NCBI RefSeq assembly: GCF_000429625.1
Contig: NZ_KE386929.1
Coordinates: 1-64,000 of the forward strand
Direction: 5' to 3'
Length of the DNA stretch: 64,000 bases
From: Azospirillum halopraeferens DSM 3675
GTDB taxonomy: Bacteria; Pseudomonadota; Alphaproteobacteria; Azospirillales; Azospirillaceae
The notes under the pieces are model-generated. The model searched no databases. It was not told the origin of the DNA and was given only the letters and a program-made list of their open reading frames with translations. The number at the start of each line of letters is the position of its first letter. Positions within the stretch are counted from its first letter, which is position 1. This document shows, in pieces, positions 58,831 through 64,000 of this stretch. The position numbers and the translations under genes are program-made.

Positions 58831-59163
58831 ATGTCCGAGCACACCGTTACGCGCGCCCATCTCAGCGAGGCCGTCTACCAGGAGGTGGGGCTGTCCCGCA
58901 ACGAGTCGGCCGACCTGGTGGAGCATGTTCTGAACGAGCTGTCCGACGCGCTGGCGCGCGGTGAGATGGTGAAGATTTCCTCGTTCGGCAGCTTCCAGGT
59001 GCGCCAGAAGGGCCAGCGCGTCGGCCGCAACCCCAAGACGGGGGAAGAGGTGCCGATCCTGCCCCGCCGTGTCCTGGTGTTCCGTGCCAGCCATGTTCTG
59101 AAGGACCGCATCAACCAGGGCCTGGCCCTGCAAGAGGCCGAAGCGGTCAAGGCGGCGTCCTGA
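58831..59163 (+). CDS. ihfA: Integration host factor subunit alpha
   Basis: Sequence-specific DNA-bending protein of 110 residues, partner of IHF-beta (not in this window). Features: [19 protein letters not shown]-like N-terminal helix, [20 protein letters not shown] and the arm [18 protein letters not shown], and ending [12 protein letters not shown]. The position directly after fabH and before a MerR-family gene is the conserved ihfA context of Rhodospirillales, supporting alpha rather than HU. GGAAGAGGA precedes the ATG. Confidence 0.94.
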   Translation: MSEHTVTRAHLSEAVYQEVGLSRNESADLVEHVLNELSDALARGEMVKISSFGSFQVRQKGQRVGRNPKTGEEVPILPRRVLVFRASHVLKDRINQGLALQEAEAVKAAS

Positions 59164-59186
59164 GCCGGGACGGAGCCAGCCGGGGC

Positions 59187-59651
59187 ATGAGACCGCAGAC
59201 ACCCGTCAAATCGGCCACCGCCTTCCGCACCATCAGCGAGGTGTCGGAGGAGTTGGACATACCGCAGCACGTCCTGCGGTTCTGGGAGACCCGATTCCCG
59301 CAGATCCGTCCGCTCAAGCGCGGCGGTGGCCGTCGCTATTACCGGCCGGAGGACGTGGAGCTGCTGCGCCGCATCCGCAGCCTCCTCTATCACGAAGGCT
59401 ACACGATCAAGGGCGTCCAGCGCCTTCTGCGCGAGCACCGCGGCACCCTGCCCGCGGCCGGCCTGGCCCCGCCCCCGCCCGGCGACGAGGCCGACGATCC
59501 CGCCGACACCGCGATTCCCGGCGAGGCCGAACCCGAGACCACGCCTGCGCTGCCCGACACCGCGCGCGCGGCGATCGTCGACGTGGTCACCGAACTGAAG
59601 GCCCTGCGCGCCCTGCTGACTCCCGCCGATGAAAACGCGCCGGAGCGATAA
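59187..59651 (+). CDS. MerR-family transcriptional regulator
   Basis: A 154-residue MerR-type regulator: [20 protein letters not shown] (helix-turn-helix), [20 protein letters not shown] and [20 protein letters not shown]. The wing and recognition residues are intact. The C-terminal half is Pro/Glu-rich ([15 protein letters not shown]) and ends in a short helix, with no metal- or drug-binding cysteines. It follows ihfA by 23 bp, the conserved alphaproteobacterial arrangement, and may control its own operon. The effector is unknown. Confidence 0.9.
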   Translation: MRPQTPVKSATAFRTISEVSEELDIPQHVLRFWETRFPQIRPLKRGGGRRYYRPEDVELLRRIRSLLYHEGYTIKGVQRLLREHRGTLPAAGLAPPPPGDEADDPADTAIPGEAEPETTPALPDTARAAIVDVVTELKALRALLTPADENAPER

Positions 59652-59712
59652 GGAAGGGTTGCGTCGCCTTCCGAGGCTGGCTATATATGCCGCCCACACC
59701 GGCACCGGCTGA

Positions 59713-59789
59713 CGGAGCGTAGCGCAGCCTGGTAGCGCATCAGACTGGGGGTCTGGGGGTCGCAGGTTCAAATCCTGTCGCTCCGACCA
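59713..59789 (+). tRNA. tRNA-Pro (GGG anticodon)
   Basis: A 77-nt cloverleaf with encoded CCA: acceptor CGGAGCG / CGCTCCG, D arm GCGCAGCCTGGTAGCGC, anticodon stem TCAGA / TCTGG with loop CTGGGGG, T loop TTCAAAT. The anticodon GGG reads CCC and CCU. It is very similar to E. coli proL. Confidence 0.95.
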
Positions 59790-59805
59790 ATTCCGGAGCC
59801 GGTGG

Positions 59806-59844
59806 AAAAGCCCCGAAGTTCAACGACTTCGGGGCTTTTGTTTT
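59806..59844 (+). terminator. Rho-independent terminator after tRNA-Pro
   Basis: Perfect 13-base inverted repeat AAAAGCCCCGAAG (59806-59818) / CTTCGGGGCTTTT (59827-59839), then TTTT again at 59841-59844. Confidence 0.88.
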
Positions 59845-59952
59845 GGCCGCGGCGGGGCGATCCCTTTTCCGGGCGCGCAGGCGGCCGGACGGGTGCCGCC
59901 GCAGCTTCCCCCGCGGCTTGAATTCGCCGGGTGCCGTGGTAACCTCAGGGGC

Positions 59953-60121
59953 AGGAGGTGACGCGCTTTCCCCGCTTCCTGAAGGTGGGACCGGTTTCCC
60001 GGCCCCACCCCTTGGTTCAGCTACTCACGGTCCTGGTTGAAGCCGGCCTCGAACTCCAACTTCACCCGGAACCGGAAGCGGCGGAACCACTTCAGGAACG
60101 TTTTCAAACGCGTCACCTCCT
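59953..60121 (-). ncRNA. Fold-back RNA element containing the 28-codon ORF
   Basis: On the minus strand AGGAGGTGACGCG (60121-60109) and, ten bases on, TTCCTGAAG (60098-60090) are exactly complementary to the segment at 59984-59953 of the same strand, which reads CTTCAGGAA, ten bases, CGCGTCACCTCCT. A transcript would fold its 5' end, including the ribosome-binding site, onto its 3' end. Between lie the ORF 60107-60021 and a hairpin (60009-59984, GGTGGGGCCGG-GAAA-CCGGTCCCACC) whose single G-U pair fits only the minus-strand RNA. No T-run follows. Whether it is transcribed is unknown. Confidence 0.45.
60021..60107 (-). CDS. 28-codon ORF for cationic amphipathic peptide, perfect Shine-Dalgarno
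   Basis: TTG 60107 is preceded by AAGGAGGTGA (60122-60113), a ten-base match to the 16S anti-Shine-Dalgarno, with good spacing. The 28-residue peptide begins MKTFLKWFRRFRFRVKLEF and ends with an acidic NQDRE; Lys/Arg alternate with Phe/Leu/Trp/Val, so it would be an amphipathic, strongly cationic helix or strand, like membrane-active peptides. It is too short for standard gene finders. No known family is recognised. It lies just downstream of tRNA-Pro and upstream (in reverse) of thiL's end. Coding status rests on the SD signal and the structural context only. Confidence 0.45.
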   Translation of the reverse strand: MKTFLKWFRRFRFRVKLEFEAGFNQDRE

Positions 60122-60225
60122 TCCGCTTTGCCGTCCGGGATCAGTCCCGTCCGACGCGAGCATTTCACCTGAAGCGGCGCCGGACGGCGAGCAGAATCCA
60201 ATGCGGATTCGCGTGTGGCGTGGAC

Positions 60226-61242
60226 TCAGAAATGCACCCAGCCGCGCGCCGGGACGTCCAGAGGGGCGCCGGTGGCATCCGTGACGGTGACGGTGCCGGT
60301 CGGGCCGTCCAGCAGGTGACCGATCTCGGCGATGGCCACTCCGGTCCGGGCGGCCAGGGCCGCCACGTCGGCGCGCCGGTCCGCCGGGGCGGTGAACAGA
60401 AGCTCGTAGTCGTCGCCGCCGGTCAGCGCCCGCACCAGGAGCGCCGGATCGTCCCCCACCACGGAACGGGCCGCCACCGACAGGGGCACCCGGGCAGCCT
60501 CCAGGACCGCCGCGCAGCCCGATTCCTCGGCGAGGTGCGCCAGGTCGGCGACGAGGCCGTCGGACACGTCGATGGCGGTGATGGCCAGCCCGCGCAGGCC
60601 CCGGCCAACGGTCAGACGCGGCTCCGGCCGGCGCAGGCGGCCCAGCAGGTGCGCCTGCGCGCCGGCGTCGGCCACCTCCAGTTCGCCCAGCGCAACCGCC
60701 AGGCCCAGGGCGGCGTCACCGATGGTGCCGGTGACGAACAGCGGGTCGCGCCGCGCCGTGGCGCGCGGCAGCGCCTGCCCGGCGGGAACGGTGCCGAAGG
60801 CGGTGACGGCCAGCGTGACGGGGCCGCGCGTCGACACGGAGTCGCCGCCGGCCAGCGCGATGCCGTAGCGCTGCTGGTCCTCGCCCAGGGCCGCGGCGAA
60901 GGCGGCCAGCCATGCCTCCGGCAGGTCGCGGGGCAGCGACACCGCCAGGGTGTACGCCAGCGGTTCGGCCCCCATGGCCGCAAGATCGGAGAGGTTGACG
61001 CGCAGCAGCTTGGCGGCGATGTCGGCGGGCGGGTCGTCGGGCAGGAAATGGATGCCGGCGACCATGGCGTCCATGGTCACCACCAGTTCCCGCCCCGGCG
61101 GCACGGCGAACACCGCGGCGTCGTCGGCCAGCCCGCGGGCGCCGGCGAAACCGGCGGCCAGCGGCTTGAAATAGCGGGCGATCCGTCCGAACTCGCCCGA
61201 ACCCGGCGGGGACGCCGGGGTGTCAGCCGTCGTCCCGGGCAC
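60226..61242 (-). CDS. thiL: Thiamine-monophosphate kinase
   Basis: Phosphorylates thiamine monophosphate to the active diphosphate. The 338-residue protein has the PurM/AIR-synthase-like fold: LADDAAVFAVPPGRELVVTM and MDAMVAGIHFLPDDPP at the N-terminus, VNLSDLAAMGAEPLAYTLAV, LAGGDSVSTRGPVTLAVTAF and AIDVSDGLVADLAHLAEESG, and the C-terminal TGGDDYELLFTAP. GTG 61242 is preferred: it lies inside the last codons of nusB (20-nt overlap), followed by VPGTTADTPAS and SGEFGRIARYFKPL. It is the last gene of the rib-nusB-thiL group. Confidence 0.94.
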   Translation of the reverse strand: MPGTTADTPASPPGSGEFGRIARYFKPLAAGFAGARGLADDAAVFAVPPGRELVVTMDAMVAGIHFLPDDPPADIAAKLLRVNLSDLAAMGAEPLAYTLAVSLPRDLPEAWLAAFAAALGEDQQRYGIALAGGDSVSTRGPVTLAVTAFGTVPAGQALPRATARRDPLFVTGTIGDAALGLAVALGELEVADAGAQAHLLGRLRRPEPRLTVGRGLRGLAITAIDVSDGLVADLAHLAEESGCAAVLEAARVPLSVAARSVVGDDPALLVRALTGGDDYELLFTAPADRRADVAALAARTGVAIAEIGHLLDGPTGTVTVTDATGAPLDVPARGWVHF

Positions 61243-61774
61243 GGCCCTGATCCGGCTGCTGCAGTTCGTCGGGGCGCAGGACACGGGCGACGTGGTCGAG
61301 CACGCCGTTGACCATCCCCGGCTCCCGCCCGGCGAAGAAGGCGTGCGCCACGTCCACGTACTCGCTGATGAGGATGCGGGGGTGGACGTCGCGGTGGGCG
61401 AAGATCTCGTAGGCGCCGGCGCGCAGGATGGCGCGCAGCAGCATCTCCACCCGCTCCAGGGGGAACTTGGGCGACAGGGCCGCGGTCACCAGGCCGTCCA
61501 CTTCCGTGCGCCGGTAGGCGGCACCGCGCACAATGTCGGAGAAAAGCTGAGGGTCCGCGGCGACGAAGCGTTCCCCGTCGATCTCCTGGCCCAGCCGGTG
61601 CTTCACGAACTCTCCCACCACCGGCTCCACGTCGGCGCCGGTGAGGTCAATCTGGTACAGGGCCTGCACGGCCGACAGCCGCGCCGCCTTGCGCCGCGCC
61701 TTGGCGGAACCGCCCCCGCTCTTCCTGGTGCCGCGCCGCGCCTTGGCGCGTCCGGCCGCATCGTCGTTGCTCAT
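61223..61774 (-). CDS. nusB: Transcription antitermination factor NusB
   Basis: RNA-binding factor of rRNA antitermination; with NusE it binds boxA. The 183-residue protein has a basic Gly/Ala/Lys-rich N-terminal extension (RAKARRGTRKSGGGSAKA) and the helical NusB core: RLSAVQALYQIDLTGADVEP, PKFPLERVEMLLRAILRAGA and ILISEYVDVAHAFFAGREPG. ATG 61774 is taken. It is 36 bp downstream of ribH, in the order ribH-nusB conserved in many bacteria. Confidence 0.94.
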   Translation of the reverse strand: MSNDDAAGRAKARRGTRKSGGGSAKARRKAARLSAVQALYQIDLTGADVEPVVGEFVKHRLGQEIDGERFVAADPQLFSDIVRGAAYRRTEVDGLVTAALSPKFPLERVEMLLRAILRAGAYEIFAHRDVHPRILISEYVDVAHAFFAGREPGMVNGVLDHVARVLRPDELQQPDQGRARDDG

Positions 61775-61809
61775 GGTCTCTGGATTGCTCTGGTTGCGGA
61801 AAGGCGCCC

Positions 61810-62274
61810 TCACCGCGGGTAGAGGCGGAATTGGCGCTTCAGTTCGATCATGTCAAGGCAGGCGCGGGCCGCCTGGCCGCCGCGGTTGCGACCGCCGACG
61901 GCAGCGCGCACCCACGCCTGTTCCCGGTTCTCGACGGTCAGGATGCCGGTGCCGACCGCCAGCGTGTGCCGCAGGACCAGATCGTGCAGGCCGTGCATCG
62001 CCCGGCTGCAGATCAGATCATACGCGGTGGTCTCGCCGCGGATGACGCAGCCCAGCGCCACATAGCCGTCGTAGCGCCGGCGCGCGGTGTAGACGTCCAT
62101 GGAGCGTACGGCGATCTGCACCGCCGCCGGGATCTCCAGCACGCCCGGCACCGGCACGCGGTGGTGGGTGGCTCCGGCCTTGTTCAGTTCCCCCAGGGCG
62201 CCGCGCACCAGTTCGTCGGCGATGTCCTCGTGACAGCGGGACTCCACCACCATGATGTGCGGCGCGTCGCTCAT
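61810..62274 (-). CDS. ribH: 6,7-dimethyl-8-ribityllumazine synthase
   Basis: Condenses the ribityl-aminouracil with 3,4-dihydroxybutanone phosphate, the penultimate step of riboflavin synthesis. 154 residues, typical. Substrate motifs PGVLEIPAAVQIA, VALGCVIRGETT and VGTGILTVENREQAWVRA are present. Unusually, the catalytic His that follows GET(T/S/P) in most enzymes (TTHYDYV) is Ala84 here (TTAYDLI); no other His takes exactly that place. The ribE-ribBX-ribH order and the strong overall match still support this call. Confidence 0.9.
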   Translation of the reverse strand: MSDAPHIMVVESRCHEDIADELVRGALGELNKAGATHHRVPVPGVLEIPAAVQIAVRSMDVYTARRRYDGYVALGCVIRGETTAYDLICSRAMHGLHDLVLRHTLAVGTGILTVENREQAWVRAAVGGRNRGGQAARACLDMIELKRQFRLYPR

Positions 62275-62280
62275 CGCCGC

Positions 62281-63411
62281 TTACCCGGCCTCCCCCGGGG
62301 CCGGCACCGCACGCTGGCCGACCACGGTGAGGCCGTAGCCCTCCAGCCCGATGATCGTCTTGCGCCGGTTGGTCAGCAGTTCCATCTTGCGCACGCCGAG
62401 GTCGAGCAGGATCTGGGCGCCGACACCATAGTCGCGCAGTTCCGCCCCGCCGGCCGCCTGCCCCTCCAGGCGCGCCCTGGCCAGCGCCGACAGGCCGGTC
62501 GCCTGCGGCTCGCGCAGCAGCACCACGACGCCGCGGCCCTCGCGGGCGATCAGCTCCATGCACGCCTGCAACTCCCCGTCGCGCCCGGCCGAGCGGTCGC
62601 CCAGCACGTCGTCCAGCACCGACAGGGCGTGCATGCGCACCAGCACCGGCTCGTCGCCCGAGATGTCGCCGCGCACCAGGGCGATGTGCTCGGCGTACGC
62701 CACCTTGTTGACGTAGACGTACATCTGAAAGCGGCCGCCGAAACGGCTGTCCAGGGTGCCGGCCAGCCGCTGTTCGACGATCGTTTCGATGCGGCGGCGG
62801 TAGCCGATCAGATCGGCGATGGTGCCGACCTTCAGGCCGTGGAACTGGGCGAACTTCACCAGGTCCGGCAGGCGGGCCATGGTGCCGTCGTCGTTCATGA
62901 TCTCGCAGATCACGCCGGCCGGCGTCAGCCCGGCCATGCGGGCGATGTCCACCGCCGCCTCGGTATGGCCGGCGCGCACCAGCACGCCGCCGTCGCGGGC
63001 CAGCAGCGGAAAGACGTGGCCCGGCGTCACCAGATCGCCCGGCCCGGCGGCCGGGTCGATGGCCACCTGGATGGTGCGCGCCCGGTCGGCGGCGGAGATG
63101 CCGGTGGTCACCCCCTCGCGCGCCTCGATGGAGACGGTGAAAGCGGTGTGGTGCCGCGAGGCGTTCTGCTGCGCCATCAACGGCAGGTGCAGCTTGGCGA
63201 TCCGCTCGCTGTCCATCGCCAGACAGATCAGGCCGCGCCCGTACTTCGCCATGAAGTTCACGACCTCCGGCGTCGCCATCTGGGCGGGGATCACGAGGTC
63301 GCCTTCGTTCTCCCGATCCTCGTCGTCGACCAGGATGAACATGCGGCCCTGCCGCGCCTCCTCGACGATCTCTTCGGCGGAGGACAGATAGGAGTGGTAT
63401 TCGGAGGTCAT
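62281..63411 (-). CDS. ribB: RibBX: DHBP synthase fused to a degenerate GTP cyclohydrolase II-like domain
   Basis: A 376-residue protein. The N-terminal 3,4-dihydroxy-2-butanone-4-phosphate synthase domain is intact: GRMFILVDDEDRENEGDLVI, RGLICLAMDSERIAKLHLPL, TAFTVSIEAREGVTTGISAA and GHVFPLLARDGGVLVRAGHT. The C-terminal part (about 205-370) resembles GTP cyclohydrolase II but has lost the zinc cysteines (C-x10-C-x-C): the place reads VRMHALSVLDDVLGDRSAGR. It is therefore a RibBX-type protein, and GTP cyclohydrolase II must be supplied by another gene. Its first 4 nt overlap the end of ribE; ribH follows 6 bp downstream. Confidence 0.92.
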   Translation of the reverse strand: MTSEYHSYLSSAEEIVEEARQGRMFILVDDEDRENEGDLVIPAQMATPEVVNFMAKYGRGLICLAMDSERIAKLHLPLMAQQNASRHHTAFTVSIEAREGVTTGISAADRARTIQVAIDPAAGPGDLVTPGHVFPLLARDGGVLVRAGHTEAAVDIARMAGLTPAGVICEIMNDDGTMARLPDLVKFAQFHGLKVGTIADLIGYRRRIETIVEQRLAGTLDSRFGGRFQMYVYVNKVAYAEHIALVRGDISGDEPVLVRMHALSVLDDVLGDRSAGRDGELQACMELIAREGRGVVVLLREPQATGLSALARARLEGQAAGGAELRDYGVGAQILLDLGVRKMELLTNRRKTIIGLEGYGLTVVGQRAVPAPGEAG

Positions 63412-63995
63412 TCCTGGCCCACCAGCCGCGCGACGTAACGCGCCAGCATGTCGATTTCCATGTTCACGCGGTCGCCGGGGCGCAGGCCCCCGAAGGTGGT
63501 GGCGGACTGCGTGTGCGGGATGATGTTGACGCCGAAGCGGGCGCCATCCACCTCGTTCACCGTCAGCGACACCCCGTCCAGCGCCACCGAGCCCTTGGAG
63601 GCCACGTAGCGGGCGAGGTGCGCCGGCACCTCGAAGGTGAAGCGGATCGATTCGCCGTCGGGCCGGATCTCCGTCACCATGGCCACGCCGTCGACGTGGC
63701 CGGACACGATGTGCCCACCCAGTTCGTCGCCGACCTTCAGCGCCCGTTCGAGATTGACGCGGGTTCCGGGCATCCAGTCACCCAGCGTGGTCTTCGACAG
63801 CGTCTCGGCGGACGCCTGGACGGCGAACCAGCCGGGCCCCTTGTCGACGACGGTCAGACAGACGCCGCTGTTGGCGATGGATGCGCCGATGGGGACCGTC
63901 TCCATATCGAAGACGGTCTCGATGGTGAAGCGCGTGTCGCCCTGCTTCTCCACAGCGCGCACGCGGCCGACGTCGGTGACGATTCCGGTGAACAT
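63408..63995 (-). CDS. ribE: Riboflavin synthase, alpha chain
   Basis: Dismutates two lumazine molecules to riboflavin. The 195-residue protein is two tandem lumazine-binding barrels: MFTGIVTDVGRVRAVEKQGD, GASIANSGVCLTVVDKGPGW and ESIRFTFEVPAHLARYVASKG, with the repeat starting at GDELGGHIVSGHVDGVAMVT and ending MLARYVARLVGQE. The start at 63995 is complete, so the gene is whole. Stop overlaps ribBX start (ATGA). It opens this part of the riboflavin operon, which probably continues upstream (ribD) beyond the window edge. Confidence 0.95.
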   Translation of the reverse strand: MFTGIVTDVGRVRAVEKQGDTRFTIETVFDMETVPIGASIANSGVCLTVVDKGPGWFAVQASAETLSKTTLGDWMPGTRVNLERALKVGDELGGHIVSGHVDGVAMVTEIRPDGESIRFTFEVPAHLARYVASKGSVALDGVSLTVNEVDGARFGVNIIPHTQSATTFGGLRPGDRVNMEIDMLARYVARLVGQE

Positions 63996-64000
63996 GGGCC

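Noticed and set aside
59958-60284. Plus-strand frame of 108 codons overlapping the fold-back element
   Set aside because: Starts at a GTG inside the SD-like sequence with no upstream ribosome-binding site, and runs into the 3' end of thiL; the translation shows no recognisable pattern.

Overview
The window is about 70% GC, densely packed and almost entirely chromosomal core sequence. Several features point to an alphaproteobacterium of the Rhodospirillales, most likely near Azospirillum/Rhodocista: a MucR-family regulator, an RpoH with the alpha-type RpoH box, the rib-nusB-thiL cluster, hopanoid genes hpnC/hpnD/hpnE, a potassium-independent H+-pyrophosphatase close to the Rhodospirillum enzyme, and TrmFO. 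Assignment below order level is inference.

Layout. 1-5.8 kb: acetoacetyl-CoA synthetase (cut by the window edge), a HAD phosphatase, HU, MucR, a GNAT acetyltransferase and rpoH. 6-8.4 kb: a globin-coupled chemoreceptor and an orphan adenine methyltransferase. 8.4-14.4 kb (minus): a methionine-cycle operon, sahR-metF-DUF29-metH, with an 18-bp perfect palindrome lying between the -35 and -10 elements of its promoter. 14.7-16.2 kb: mlaA-mlaC. 16.2-20 kb: histidine kinase plus CheC, divergent from a pentapeptide-PilZ protein. 20-25.4 kb: ribosome hibernation factor, a SPOR-NodB deacetylase, a K+ channel and tRNA-Ile2. 25.5-31.8 kb: yqeY-dnaG-rpoD divergent from carA. 31.8-35 kb: small stress/membrane proteins, a NifX-like protein and a Crp/Fnr regulator. 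35.2-41.9 kb: alaS, a MoxR ATPase, rhodanese, an MNT antitoxin with a broken HEPN partner, trmFO and MazEF. 42-46.1 kb: hopanoid squalene genes hpnCDE with a divergent NDUFAF6-like protein. 46.2-55.6 kb: sodB, MFS transporter, pmbA, a methyltransferase, gloB, a FliL-like protein, hppA, bamE and a cytochrome bc1 chaperone. 55.8-59.8 kb: DUF177-rpmF-plsX-fabH-ihfA-merR and tRNA-Pro. 60.2-64 kb (minus): ribE-ribBX-ribH-nusB-thiL.

The genes serve mainly housekeeping roles: one-carbon/methionine metabolism, transcription and replication initiation, envelope lipid homeostasis (Mla, Bam, hopanoids), fatty-acid and riboflavin synthesis. No CRISPR array, prophage or insertion sequence was seen.

The most unusual signal is not a classical gene. 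Downstream of tRNA-Pro (59.95-60.12 kb) a 28-codon minus-strand ORF for a cationic amphipathic peptide has a perfect ten-base Shine-Dalgarno. That signal is complementary over 13 + 9 bp to the 3' part of the same putative transcript, a fold-back resembling type I toxin mRNAs. Other structures worth following are four consecutive perfect hairpins behind trmFO, a start codon placed in the loop of an SD-sequestering hairpin upstream of rpoH, and a family of GC-rich REP-like palindromes, one of which sits at the break of the HEPN gene.
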